A stretch of 53,239 nucleotides of DNA from Chamaesiphon sp. 341R_metabat_111 (GTDB lineage: Bacteria; Cyanobacteriota; Cyanobacteriia; Cyanobacteriales; Chamaesiphonaceae): assembly GCA_025351825.1 (NCBI GenBank), contig JANXVE010000037.1, forward strand, positions 1-53,239, written 5' to 3'. Each line of letters opens with the position of its first letter. Within the stretch, counting starts at the first letter, position 1. This document shows positions 27,183-35,587 of this stretch, in pieces. The translations under genes were made by a program, and so were the position numbers. The notes under the pieces were generated by a model that was not told where the DNA came from, made no database searches, and saw only the letters and a list, made by a program, of their open reading frames with translations.

Positions 27183-27860
27183 ATGTCTACGATCCGCATC
27201 CTGCTAGTTGAAGATGATGAGCTATTTCGGCTGGGATTATCAACCAGGCTGGCGCGAGAACCCGACCTGATCGTTGCCGCAGAAGCAGAAGATGGAGAAA
27301 CTGCACTCGAAATTATCAACACTGATATTGCGATCGATATCGTGATTTTAGATGTTGGCTTACCTGGAATTAATGGTTTGGAAACTTGCCAACAAATGCG
27401 ACTTTGCCGCCCAGATTTACGAATTTTGGTGTTGACATCCAATCATCAATCACAATCGATCGAGGATCTAATTGCCGCCAATGTAAATGGTTATTGTCTC
27501 AAAGGATTAGCTTCTGAGTCGATTGTTTTGGCAATTAGGTCGATCGTTGCTGGCGCGTCTTGGTGGGATAATGCCGCCAGTAATGAAATTTTTAGTGCTT
27601 TTCGCGATCCCGAACGTCAATTTCTAGCAACAACTGAGACTGAATCAACTCCAGTCCTAACCAAACGAGAACAAGAAATATTAGCCCTCGTCTCGATCGG
27701 TAAAAGTAATCAAGAAATTGCTAATGTCTTATATATTGCCACGGGTACAGTCCGCGTCCACGTTCACACGATCTTGAGTAAACTCAGCGTCCGAGATCGT
27801 ACTCAAGCCGCAATTTTAGCCATTAAGAACGGGTTAGTCGATCCGAAGTTATTGAAGTAG
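27183..27860 (+). CDS. NarL/FixJ-family response regulator
   Basis: A 225-residue regulator. Receiver domain (1-120): acidic pocket EDDELF near the N-terminus, phospho-acceptor Asp57 in IVILDVGLPGINGLE, Thr/Ser in VLTSN, and Lys in YCLKGLA. LuxR-type helix-turn-helix at about 160-225: LTKREQEILALVSIGKSNQEIA, VLYIATGTVRVHVHTIL and KLSVRDRTQAAI. The partner is the histidine kinase immediately upstream. Its target genes are not evident from the window. Confidence 0.92.
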   Translation: MSTIRILLVEDDELFRLGLSTRLAREPDLIVAAEAEDGETALEIINTDIAIDIVILDVGLPGINGLETCQQMRLCRPDLRILVLTSNHQSQSIEDLIAANVNGYCLKGLASESIVLAIRSIVAGASWWDNAASNEIFSAFRDPERQFLATTETESTPVLTKREQEILALVSIGKSNQEIANVLYIATGTVRVHVHTILSKLSVRDRTQAAILAIKNGLVDPKLLK

Positions 27861-27866
27861 TGGGTG

Positions 27867-27901
27867 GTTGATAGTTGATAGTTGATAGTTGATAGTTGAT
27901 A
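27867..27901. repeat. Tandem heptamer repeat (GTTGATA)5
   Basis: Five perfect copies of GTTGATA run from 27867 to 27901, directly after the response-regulator stop codon. The complementary words (TATCAAC/TATCAAT) occur near 24365-24390. Such heptanucleotide repeats are common between genes in cyanobacteria. They are prone to copy-number change, and no function is assigned. Confidence 0.9.
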
Positions 27902-27948
27902 GCGATAATTGTATTCTCGCACGCTCCATCTCCCAGTCCCCCAGTCCC

Positions 27949-28200
27949 CTAATCCCTAACAGTCACTTCCCGCCCTACTACCGAATTAAGTGCCCAGACG
28001 TGTTCGATCTCTACCTGCTGATTGCGACAGGTATCTTCCAGTAGTTTGTGTTGAGATAGAGCCTTGCGGAGGGTGACGATCAATTGCTGAACGCGCTCTC
28101 GGACGATCGGATCTCGATCTGCGTCGATCATCGTTTGACGTTCGAGGACTTGTAAAATCAGTTCGTAATGGACGAGAGACGGTAATTTGAGGGGATCCAT
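27949..28200 (-). CDS. DUF5340-type small cyanobacterial protein
   Basis: An 83-residue helical protein. The MDPLKLPSLVHYELILQVLE start followed by RQTM...REQ/RERVQQLIVTLRKAL fits the small cyanobacterial DUF5340 family, of unknown function. It is predicted to be mostly alpha-helical with no membrane segment. It lies 53 bases upstream (5' side) of... more precisely, its start at 28200 follows the trpC stop at 28254 on the same strand, so it is probably cotranscribed after trpC. Confidence 0.7.
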   Translation of the reverse strand: MDPLKLPSLVHYELILQVLERQTMIDADRDPIVRERVQQLIVTLRKALSQHKLLEDTCRNQQVEIEHVWALNSVVGREVTVRD

Positions 28201-28253
28201 GAAGATGTTTTCACCCGATCCCGATCGGATGGGTGATGATTGAGGTGAATAAA

Positions 28254-29138
28254 TTAGGTGCCAAACAAGTCGATAATGGCTTGTCCAGGATCGGGTTGCT
28301 TTACTAATGATTCCCCAATTAGCACTGCATCTACGCCTGCATCGACAACTATTTGGAGATCTTGGGGAGTATGTAGCCCAGATTCACTGACAATCAGAAT
28401 CTCTCGATCGATCAGTTCTTGTTGACGTGACGCAATCAGTGTCTGAGTCGTCTGCAAATCTACCTTGAAATTTGTCAGATCGCGATTATTAATCCCGATT
28501 AATTTGACACCAGTTAATTTCAAGACTCGATCGAATTCTTCGGCAGTATGCACCTCGATCAAAGCCGTCATCCCCAATACTTTGACAATCTTCAGAAAGT
28601 ATTGCAAATCGCTATCCTCTAAGATCGCGGCAATCAACAGCACCGCATCGGCACCATGAGCGCGCGCATAATAAATCTGGTAAGGATAAATCACAAATTC
28701 CTTACACAACAGCGGTAAATCTACCGCTTGACGCACAGCCGCCAGATTCTCGAAACTGCCCTGAAAAAACTTGCTATCAGTCAATACCGACAAACAACTT
28801 GCGCCACCGCGCTGATAAGCCTTGGCAATCTCCACCGCATCAAAATCTGCCCTAATCACCCCCTTACTCGGCGAAGCCTTCTTGACCTCAGCAATCAACG
28901 CTGGACGAGTCTTGCCCTGCTTCAGCGCAGCCAAGAAGTCTAACGGTGGTGCCATGACTTCGACCCGCTTCTTCAGCTTATCTAGCGGCATCTTGTCCCG
29001 CATTGGCGGGATTTCCCGTTCCTTGTACCAGACAATTTCTTCGAGAATGTGTTCGGGTTGAGAATCAGGCACGACGATCTGATACTCAAGTGGCCCAACG
29101 TTGACGGATGAACTGGGAGGACGGCGGCGAATCTTCAT
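28254..29138 (-). CDS. trpC: Indole-3-glycerol-phosphate synthase
   Basis: TrpC catalyses ring closure of 1-(o-carboxyphenylamino)-1-deoxyribulose-5-phosphate to indole-3-glycerol phosphate in tryptophan synthesis. This 294-residue (beta/alpha)8 enzyme has the active-site [14 protein letters not shown] (Glu and Lys), [43 protein letters not shown] and the phosphate-binding SESGL...VLIGESLV. The N-terminal ~45 residues ([18 protein letters not shown]) form the extension common to cyanobacterial TrpC. No other trp genes are adjacent, which is normal in cyanobacteria. Confidence 0.96.
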   Translation of the reverse strand: MKIRRRPPSSSVNVGPLEYQIVVPDSQPEHILEEIVWYKEREIPPMRDKMPLDKLKKRVEVMAPPLDFLAALKQGKTRPALIAEVKKASPSKGVIRADFDAVEIAKAYQRGGASCLSVLTDSKFFQGSFENLAAVRQAVDLPLLCKEFVIYPYQIYYARAHGADAVLLIAAILEDSDLQYFLKIVKVLGMTALIEVHTAEEFDRVLKLTGVKLIGINNRDLTNFKVDLQTTQTLIASRQQELIDREILIVSESGLHTPQDLQIVVDAGVDAVLIGESLVKQPDPGQAIIDLFGT

Positions 29139-29139
29139 T

Positions 29140-29272
29140 TAGGCTTTAGGCTTTAGATGTTAGGCTTTGGGTATTAGGGTTTAGGGTTTAATTAGGCTTT
29201 GGAACAAGGCGAAGCGAAACCAGTTGATTTTTCCTAAAGCCTAAAGTCCAAAGCCTAACCCCTAAAAATTTG
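29140..29272. repeat. Heptamer-type repeats (TTAGGCTTTAGG) in inverted arrangement
   Basis: Several TTAGGCTTT, TTAGGGTTT and TTTAGGC words lie between 29140 and 29210, and their complements (CCTAAAGCCTAAAG, AAGCCTAACC) at 29231-29264, so the whole could fold as a long imperfect hairpin. The downstream arm reaches into the 3' end of holA and supplies its TAG stop (29255-29257). Confidence 0.75.
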
Positions 29273-30238
29273 ACACAACTCGATCGCGTGAATTTGCAGT
29301 GTAGATGTAGTTTCAGCACCACGCTTGAGACTAAATTCTAAGTCTAGCAATTTTGGGAGACTCGCCGCAAGTCGATCGGCTGTGGTAGCTTGGAGTTCTT
29401 GCCTAATGAAAAACAGGCGTTTGGGATTGCCCAGTCCAGCAGCGGTAGCAATTACTCGATCGTCTTTTTCACCAGCTTCGATTAGCATTTTCACCCACAG
29501 CCAAGTGCGAAATTGACCGACGAGGGTGGCGACTATTTTGAGTGCGGGTTCATTGTGGTCGATTAATTCGCGGATTAGGTGTAGGGTTGTCCCAACATCG
29601 CCCTGACGGATGGCGGCGGCTAGTTGGAGACTATTTTGAGTATTGGCAACTACCAAACTCGATACCATCACTCGATCGATCTGCTGTCCTTCACCACCAG
29701 CTAATAGTTGCAACTTATCTAGTTCTAGATATAGTTGGCGGGTATTATTCCCCACTGATGCGGCTAGCAGTTCAACTGCATCGGGGGTGATTTTCAAGCC
29801 CAATTCTGTGGCGACAATTTTTACCCGCTGGCTGAGTTCGGCTGTTTTCCAGGGTGGAATCAAGCCAAATTCCTGAACGTTGGCATATTTCTGAATTGTC
29901 TTAGTTGATTTTAATCTACCATCTGGTTTGTTTTTGCTAGTCAATAGCAGTACTGTCGTCGCCGGAATCTGTGGTAATGTCCGATCTAGTTCGGCGAGTA
30001 ATGCTTCTGAACATTGCTGCATCACGGTGGTATCTGCCAACCACACCATCCGCTTTCCCGTCCCAAATGGCGGAGTCATTGCGGCATCTAGTGCCGAGAT
30101 CACTGCACCTTCCCGTTCTGGGGCGATCTTTTCATAGTTAAAACTCGTCCAAGCCGGATCGAGCGACGACTGCTGAATCGCAGTTACGGCTCTGGCGATC
30201 GAAAAGTCATCATCACCCCAATACAAAATGACTGTCAT
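29255..30238 (-). CDS. holA: DNA polymerase III subunit delta
   Basis: HolA is the clamp-loader subunit that opens the beta sliding clamp. The 327-residue length and architecture match. The N-terminal part has ILYWGDDDFSIARAV and a degenerate, non-hydrolysing nucleotide fold. The middle has LLLTSKNKPDGRLKSTKTIQKYA and WVKMLIEAGEKDD, and the C-terminal helical bundle carries LLDLEFSLKRGAET. It lies upstream of trpC on the same strand with a repeat between them. The last codons and the stop overlap repeat sequence. Confidence 0.93.
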   Translation of the reverse strand: MTVILYWGDDDFSIARAVTAIQQSSLDPAWTSFNYEKIAPEREGAVISALDAAMTPPFGTGKRMVWLADTTVMQQCSEALLAELDRTLPQIPATTVLLLTSKNKPDGRLKSTKTIQKYANVQEFGLIPPWKTAELSQRVKIVATELGLKITPDAVELLAASVGNNTRQLYLELDKLQLLAGGEGQQIDRVMVSSLVVANTQNSLQLAAAIRQGDVGTTLHLIRELIDHNEPALKIVATLVGQFRTWLWVKMLIEAGEKDDRVIATAAGLGNPKRLFFIRQELQATTADRLAASLPKLLDLEFSLKRGAETTSTLQIHAIELCQIFRG

Positions 30239-30374
30239 TGAATCTGTCGATCGTAAGTAGTCAATCTCTATTCTCTCAGATTCTCGATTCCACGTAAAAT
30301 AAATCCTTAAGTGTGAACGATGGTAATTGCTGACGAATATGCAATACTATCAGAGTATTTTGGTATCGCGGTAC

Positions 30375-31226
30375 ATGACAATCTTCGCCCATGATGAATT
30401 TGCCAAGGGTTTTTTGGAAGCCTTGTTGTCACCTTTTGGTAAAGTCGAGCCATCGTCTAAAATTGCTGCTGAGGTCAGGGAAGTCGATGTCTATTTTATT
30501 CCGTCGGGGCCAGATCTCGACTGTACCGATTTGGGATTACTGGCTCAATGTGTAACTTCTCTGGTCGTTTTTGAGCCATTCCGCAATTCAGTTTCGGTGT
30601 CCGACATTCGTGCTTGTCTGTCTAAGCTCTACGATTTACACGCCAAGATTTATCGAGAAGCAAAGCGCAAGAAGCAGCCAGAACCAAAGGATGATGGATT
30701 GCCCGTGCTATGGATTCTGACACCAACTTTATCGGACAACATTTTAATAAGTCTGGGAGCTAATCTAGATGCCAAGGGAGGTGAGGGTGTGTATTTGCTT
30801 CCATTGGCATACAAGACGGGGATTATTGTGATTCACCGTTTGCCGAGGACACCAGAGACGCTGTGGTTTAGAATATTAGGTAGGGATGGGGTGCAACGGC
30901 GAGCGATTGAGGACGTGACAGCACTGCCCCAAGGACATCCTTATCGTCAGAATACGTTAGATTTACTCAGTAATTTGAAGGTGACGTTAGAGAGTCAGGA
31001 AAATATTCAACCGGAGGATCGAGATTTAATTATGCAGTTATCACCTTTATATTTGGAAAAGATTCAAGCTGCCGAAGAAAAAGGCAAACAGGAAGGAGAA
31101 CAGCAAAAGCAGCGGGAAATTGCGTTGAATTTGCTTCGTAAGAATATATCATTAGAGACGATTTCAGAAGCTACCGGATTGACAGTTTCCGAATTGGAAG
31201 GCTTTGCCAAAGACCAACTTCGATAA
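30375..31226 (+). CDS. Rpn/DUF4351-like PD-(D/E)XK family protein, probable
   Basis: A 283-residue protein starting MTIFAHDEFAKGFLEALLSP, followed by VEPSSKIAAEVREVDVYFIP. This opening is typical of a large cyanobacterial group related to Rpn/transposase_31 PD-(D/E)XK nucleases, with EVREVDVYF giving the acidic and basic active-site pattern. The C-terminus is a charged helix (EEKGKQEGEQQKQREIAL) and a short LLRKNISLETISEATGLTVSEL helix pair resembling the tail of Rpn proteins. The frame extends upstream to 30327 via a TTG, but homologues start at MTxFxHD. Function is unknown; DNA cleavage or recombination promotion is family inference. Confidence 0.72.
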   Translation: MTIFAHDEFAKGFLEALLSPFGKVEPSSKIAAEVREVDVYFIPSGPDLDCTDLGLLAQCVTSLVVFEPFRNSVSVSDIRACLSKLYDLHAKIYREAKRKKQPEPKDDGLPVLWILTPTLSDNILISLGANLDAKGGEGVYLLPLAYKTGIIVIHRLPRTPETLWFRILGRDGVQRRAIEDVTALPQGHPYRQNTLDLLSNLKVTLESQENIQPEDRDLIMQLSPLYLEKIQAAEEKGKQEGEQQKQREIALNLLRKNISLETISEATGLTVSELEGFAKDQLR

Positions 31227-31433
31227 TTACAATCAAACTCTTAATAATTCCCTAAGGGGAAGTTACGCGATCGAATCTCAAGTACGGTCGAGAAATCATG
31301 ACATAATTAAATGAGTCCAAAAATGATCGGTCAAACGCATGAATCTTTGGCGTAGAAGTGTTGAGAGGCAATTGAGTTTCTTAAATAGATATCGTATTTG
31401 ATTGTCTAATAGCCCGAATTTAGCAATGCCTTA

Positions 31434-32378
31434 TCAGCTATTTTTGGCAGGAACAGGAATTCTGTCTTGCGTGGGCTTAGGTGGATTGAGACTGCGGAAA
31501 TACATGGTACCGATCGAGATGATAAATCCAATGTAGCCGATCGCTTGCACTAAATAGAGCTTATCGGTGTAGCCAAACAACGCACTCAACAATAACCCAG
31601 GAAACTTGTCTTCTGGCATCACCTTAGTTGCATTCCAAACCAACCCACCCAGATTGCAAGAATGCATCTTGGTAAATTTCTCGTAGAAAAAGCACATTCC
31701 GGCTGACTGTCGATCGCTTTGAGCTAGAGTAGCGATCGCTGTATCGAGGTGTCCCAATGAAGATACCACCAAACCGGATACGATCAGCAGTAAAAATATC
31801 CCCATCACTTGGAAAAAACGACGGATATTAATCTTGACCCCCCATTTAAACATCAGTGCCCCAATTCCAGCCGCAACCGTCAATCCCGCCGCCGAGCCGA
31901 GGGATGGAATCAATCCCTGCTGAAACTTGGCGACAATAAATAGTACAGTTTCAAAGCCTTCTCTGAGGACTGCAAAAAATACCAGCGCAAATACGCCCCA
32001 ACCAGCATTCGTCGTCATTGCCTGCTCGACGGCTCCTTCCACTTGTCCTTTCATGAATCTGGCTTGTTTGGTCATCCAGATTAGCATCCAACTGAGCATC
32101 ACGATCGCTACCAGCCCGAAGATCGACTCTAGAAATAACTCCAGTGTCGCCGCATATGGGTTTTGCGACTGCGATAATGCCTGAGCGACTTGGGAGAGCA
32201 ACACGCCGACGATCCCACTCGCCGCAATCCCAGTCGCAACAGCAGCATATACCCACAACGTCAAGTTTCCCTGCTTGGCTCTTTTGATACATGCAAGGAC
32301 GATACCGACAACTAGCGCGGCTTCTACGCCCTCTCGGAGCGTAATTACAAAGGTTGGTATGGCTGAACTAAAATCCAC
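31434..32378 (-). CDS. FTR1-family iron permease
   Basis: A 314-residue polytopic membrane protein with seven hydrophobic segments. The two iron-binding REXXE motifs of the FTR1/EfeU family are present: REGVEAAL near residue 16 and REGFETVL at about 145. FTR1 proteins move Fe(III) produced by a partner oxidase. It uses a GTG start at 32378 with AAGGAA upstream. It is last in a three-gene minus-strand group after the multicopper oxidase and the helix-hairpin-helix lipoprotein, which is consistent with a ferroxidase-coupled iron uptake system. Confidence 0.92.
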   Translation of the reverse strand: MDFSSAIPTFVITLREGVEAALVVGIVLACIKRAKQGNLTLWVYAAVATGIAASGIVGVLLSQVAQALSQSQNPYAATLELFLESIFGLVAIVMLSWMLIWMTKQARFMKGQVEGAVEQAMTTNAGWGVFALVFFAVLREGFETVLFIVAKFQQGLIPSLGSAAGLTVAAGIGALMFKWGVKINIRRFFQVMGIFLLLIVSGLVVSSLGHLDTAIATLAQSDRQSAGMCFFYEKFTKMHSCNLGGLVWNATKVMPEDKFPGLLLSALFGYTDKLYLVQAIGYIGFIISIGTMYFRSLNPPKPTQDRIPVPAKNS

Positions 32379-32490
32379 GATCTTGATTCCTTGCGATTAG
32401 ATTTTGATTAGAGTAGACGACTAGCTGACGCTGGATTTTTTAACTGACAGAACTTAATCTGTTCTCGCAGATTAAGTTCTGTTTACCCAA

Positions 32491-33519
32491 TTACTTTGCC
32501 GCTACAGTAATTACTTTCTGGGTATTTTGTTCGATCGTTTTTATCAACTGACCAACTTCTGCAACCGTCTTAACCGGAGTTGCTGGCGGCATTGCGGCTG
32601 GCCATGCGGTAGTCAATTGCTTCAGATTATCGACGACAATTTTATGAGTAGCAGGTTGGTCTTTTTCCATGCCCGCAGCTATTTCTTTGTACAACATATT
32701 CACGTAGGTGATAAAACCTCTAGAATCTTGGTATTCAATTGCCGCCTTGAACTTACCATCTGCGATCGATGCACCATACTCAGAATTGGCTGTATCCAAC
32801 AACCCATTGATTACTTGCAATACAAATTTTGGATCTTTCCGTTGAGTTGCTGGTATTGCGGCAATTGCCGTATCGATCGAAACCATCGATTCTTTGAAAT
32901 TGGTCGTAACTTTATTATTGTCTTTCGCCCCAGCTTTTACTAAATCTTCGAGGGAAATCAAAGTGGTTTTGAATTCTTTGACTTTGCGCTCATTTAGTTG
33001 GTCGGCGACATCTGTATATATTTCTTCAACTGGATGACCGATATGGGGTTCGGCATCTTTTGGTTTTTTGAGATCGAGCAGTTCTCTAGCTACGAATAAG
33101 TGACCTTTCATTAGTCCCAATTTGACCATGTAGTCAGCATCTTTCTCGACTCCAGTGAGCACCACATCTTCAATTGTGACTAAATCTTTAATCTGGTCGA
33201 ACTGTTTTTGGTCGATGACTTTTTTGGCAACTAGGTCTTCTGGTGCTTTATAAGGACGTTCGGCTTGAATCTTGTTGGATAGAGCCGGAACCCCTAATTT
33301 AGCTTCGAGTTTATCCAGCTCTGATAAGATCGCGCTGTTAATATTAATTTTCTTGCCACCACCATGATTCATTCCGGCCATTTCTGCGGCTGGTGCCGTT
33401 GCTGCTGGAGCTGTGGTTGAGCTAGTTTCTGCGATCTTTGTAGTGTTGTTGCAGGCACTAATTACTACTGACGCGACGCAAGCAACAATAGCTACGCCAA
33501 GATATTTTTTTACGTTCAC
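32491..33519 (-). CDS. Helix-hairpin-helix (ComEA-like) lipoprotein linked to iron uptake
   Basis: A 342-residue exported lipoprotein. The signal ends in a lipobox (VVISAC, Cys near residue 22), followed by a Thr/Ala/Pro linker with a short metal-binding-like MNHGGG. Residues about 57-115 form a ComEA-type helix-hairpin-helix (KININSAILSELDKLEAKLG). The remaining ~220 residues are helical (GLMKGHLFVARELLDLKKPKD, EPHIGHPVEEIYTDV) with conserved histidines and acids. That part resembles the EfeO/imelysin type in outline only. The helix-hairpin-helix may be a protein- or metal-binding module here. Position between an FTR1 permease and a multicopper oxidase implies a periplasmic iron-handling role. 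Confidence 0.75.
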   Translation of the reverse strand: MNVKKYLGVAIVACVASVVISACNNTTKIAETSSTTAPAATAPAAEMAGMNHGGGKKININSAILSELDKLEAKLGVPALSNKIQAERPYKAPEDLVAKKVIDQKQFDQIKDLVTIEDVVLTGVEKDADYMVKLGLMKGHLFVARELLDLKKPKDAEPHIGHPVEEIYTDVADQLNERKVKEFKTTLISLEDLVKAGAKDNNKVTTNFKESMVSIDTAIAAIPATQRKDPKFVLQVINGLLDTANSEYGASIADGKFKAAIEYQDSRGFITYVNMLYKEIAAGMEKDQPATHKIVVDNLKQLTTAWPAAMPPATPVKTVAEVGQLIKTIEQNTQKVITVAAK

Positions 33520-33620
33520 AGGAATAAATTTAAAATTAAAGCTAAGAATTAATATTTTTCTCTCACCTTAATTGTGTACTTAATGATAACTACTGTCAAC
33601 TTATTTGAGACTAATTTCTA

Positions 33621-34643
33621 TTAAGTGGCTGATATAACTTTAAACGCACCCATACAGCCATTTTCAGCGATTAGATCCTGATGGGGGTGAAACATAAATT
33701 CACCTGGATACTTAAATTTAAACTCTAAAATGTGCCGTTCTGCCGTACCCATTGTAATTACATCGCTGGTATGACTGGGTTTGAGAGTCATCCCAGTGGG
33801 ATAGACATCAAACATATTTGCGTGGAGATGAAATGTCACCGCCGGATCGATTTCGATCATATTTAGGACATATAGCCGAACTAATTGATGCTGATAAATC
33901 TCGATCGGGTGCATCATATAGTAATCTGGCACACCGTTAAAAGCATACAGCTCATTTTTACCATCGTCATTGATATCATAACCACCCATGATTAGCACCA
34001 GTTCATCCGCCACTGGACGCGCTTCTGGCGGATCGATAATCAACATGCCGTACAAACCCTTGCCCACATGGCGCGTCACTGGCGCGACGTGGCAATGGTA
34101 GAGATGTACGCCGTAGGGATCTGCCTCAAACTCATAAATCATCCCTGTGCCATTCCGAATCGGCTTGATTCCATCCATTGCCGCCGGATGAAAGCCGTGA
34201 AAATGCATGGAGTGTGAGTGCCCCGCCCGATTTAGAAAAGATACTCGAATCAGCTCACCAGCTTTGGCTCTGAGCGTCGGCGCAGGCACTCTGCCATTAA
34301 AATTCCAGCTATTAAATGACACTGCTGTATTTAATTGCAGCGTAGTGTTGCCAGCAACCAATTTGAACTCTCGCACAGTCCGCCCATTTTCTTGCTTGAC
34401 GGTGCCATAGTCAAAATCTCGCAAAGTCTGCATTGGACTAAACGAGTTGCCCATCATGGGGCTATTTGCGGGGACTATGGGGATTCTCGCAGTGGGTTTG
34501 GGTTGGAGTTGCTGCCAAGCAAGTGATGCTGTTGTCAGTCCCAATCCAGCTAATCCATATTTGAGCAACTGACGACGCTGAAGGAGTGGATTGTGAAGAA
34601 ATCGTTGGCGGAGCCTTTCCGAAGGAGAATCGAGATTAGACAT
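33621..34643 (-). CDS. Two-domain multicopper oxidase, Tat-exported
   Basis: A 340-residue two-cupredoxin oxidase. A twin-arginine signal follows a short leader: QRRQLLKYGLAGLGLTTASL (Arg pair near 23-24). Copper ligands are in place: HSMHFHGFH (type 2/3), HLYHCHVAPVTRHVGKGLYGM (type 1 Cys, His, Met), HLHANMF and FHPHQDLIAENGCMGAF. Its size and two-domain layout resemble the nitrite-reductase/laccase group. Next to an FTR1 permease the likely role is ferroxidase, by analogy with yeast Fet3/Ftr1. The ATG at 34643 was chosen over a TTG at 34712. Residues 4-12 (LDSPSERLR) are encoded by a short repeat (34602-34635). Confidence 0.88.
   Translation of the reverse strand: MSNLDSPSERLRQRFLHNPLLQRRQLLKYGLAGLGLTTASLAWQQLQPKPTARIPIVPANSPMMGNSFSPMQTLRDFDYGTVKQENGRTVREFKLVAGNTTLQLNTAVSFNSWNFNGRVPAPTLRAKAGELIRVSFLNRAGHSHSMHFHGFHPAAMDGIKPIRNGTGMIYEFEADPYGVHLYHCHVAPVTRHVGKGLYGMLIIDPPEARPVADELVLIMGGYDINDDGKNELYAFNGVPDYYMMHPIEIYQHQLVRLYVLNMIEIDPAVTFHLHANMFDVYPTGMTLKPSHTSDVITMGTAERHILEFKFKYPGEFMFHPHQDLIAENGCMGAFKVISAT
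34602..34635. repeat. Short palindromic repeat inside the multicopper oxidase N-terminus
   Basis: On the plus strand the stretch contains GTTGGCGGAGCCTTTCCGAA and GGAGAATCGAG. The same GGAGAATCGAG end occurs in the AMP-ligase insertion, and GTTGGCGGAGCCTCTCC occurs in the intergenic repeat at 44744-44760. It is read in-frame as part of the N-terminal leader before the Tat motif. Confidence 0.7.
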
Positions 34644-34853
34644 CAATGCTGGTGGGAGTTGGGTGGTGAAGACTTGAATTGCTGCGGCGGGAAACACAGG
34701 AGTTATCTTCAACTAGCTATTATAACGATCGATTTAGCTAAATCATAATTATTAGCATTATGAGTAAGCCTTTCGATCGATCTAGTAGCTGATTCGAGAC
34801 TAAGTATCACGGAAGTGTCGTAAACTACCAAAAGTGAGTGAGCTTTGTACCCG

Positions 34854-35300
34854 TTGATAATTTACTTCTATAAAGTCAATGCCCCCTATGGCTGCTTCTC
34901 CAATTTTTCGCCCCACTCGATCGAACTCGGTGGCAGAAGGTGGGCAACTGTCGAACACTATTACCAGGCACACAAGTTTGAGGGGACAGAGCTAGAATAT
35001 TTGATGGCAGAAATTCACGTGGCACCGACTCCCGAACTTGCAGCTAAAATTGGACGCGCTCCCGCTCATCAACCTCATCCTGATTGGGACATCAACAAAC
35101 GCGACATCATGTATCGCGCCATCTGGCAAAAGTTTAGTTCTCACCCAGATATTGAGCATGTCTTGCTCGACACGCTGGATACGGAAATAGTGGAAGATTC
35201 ACCTGTAGATTATTTCTGGGGCTGTGGGATCGATCGATCTGGTCAAAACCAGCTCGGAAAGATTCTAATGCAGGTTAGAACAGATTTAACCTTTCAATAG
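34854..35300 (+). CDS. NADAR-family protein (YbiA-like)
   Basis: A 148-residue NADAR-domain protein. Typical motifs are YFYKVNAPYGCFSNFSPHSI, WATVEHYYQAHKF, HPDWDINKRDIMYRAIWQKF and VDYFWGCGIDRSGQNQLGKIL. NADAR proteins are N-glycosidases or ADP-ribose-processing enzymes; some remove ADP-ribose from guanosine in DNA and act as antitoxins. No ATG fits: the TTG at 34854 gives MIIYFYKVN, matching homologues. It converges with a broken toxin and hicBA on the other strand. Confidence 0.85.
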   Translation: MIIYFYKVNAPYGCFSNFSPHSIELGGRRWATVEHYYQAHKFEGTELEYLMAEIHVAPTPELAAKIGRAPAHQPHPDWDINKRDIMYRAIWQKFSSHPDIEHVLLDTLDTEIVEDSPVDYFWGCGIDRSGQNQLGKILMQVRTDLTFQ

Positions 35301-35393
35301 TCGATCGTATTCCGCATGGGTTCCAATCCAAAACCAAGCAATGTCAGTACCATCTTCCAGTGCTAGCGCACGATAGTGAATTCCAACTCTCAC
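35286..35393 (-). pseudogene. C-terminal remnant of a RelE/ParE-like toxin
   Basis: The minus-strand frame from 35393 encodes VRVGIHYRALALEDG, then IAWFWIGTHAEYDRLLKG, and stops at 35286. This is the typical end of RelE/ParE-like toxins (HYRALA...WFWIGTHAEYDRL). An in-frame TAG lies just upstream, and hicA occupies the space where the N-terminal half should be, so only about 35 codons survive. It overlaps the last bases of the NADAR gene on the opposite strand. It is probably a decayed toxin displaced by, or left beside, hicBA. Confidence 0.65.
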
Positions 35394-35407
35394 CCCCTAA
35401 ACTACTT

Positions 35408-35587
35408 TTACAATAAGCCAAGCTGTTTCCGAATTAAACGGCACAAGCTGTCCTTGATTTCAGTATGGCGTGGTACAGGGGACTTTTGTCCATTTGCGGG
35501 GTTGAGATAAATGTCATGTCTAGAGCCATGTCGATGTAAGACACAACCAGATTCTTCCAGCTCATGAATAAACTCTTTACGCTTCAT
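35408..35587 (-). CDS. hicA: HicA mRNA interferase toxin
   Basis: A 59-residue protein, read directly from the sequence: MKRKEFIHELEESGCVLHR, then HGSRHDIYLNPANGQKSPVP, then RHTEIKDSLCRLIRKQLGLL. It has the HicA double-stranded-RNA-binding-like fold, the catalytic His in GSRHDIY and the SPVPRHTEIKD motif. HicA cleaves mRNA and is neutralised by HicB. Its ATG overlaps the hicB TGA (ATGA at 35584-35587), so antitoxin comes first. The gene looks intact. Confidence 0.9.
   Translation of the reverse strand: MKRKEFIHELEESGCVLHRHGSRHDIYLNPANGQKSPVPRHTEIKDSLCRLIRKQLGLL

Noticed and set aside
27867-27901. Tandem heptamers considered as a CRISPR array or origin iterons
   Set aside because: Units are contiguous 7-mers without spacers, with no DnaA boxes or cas genes nearby.
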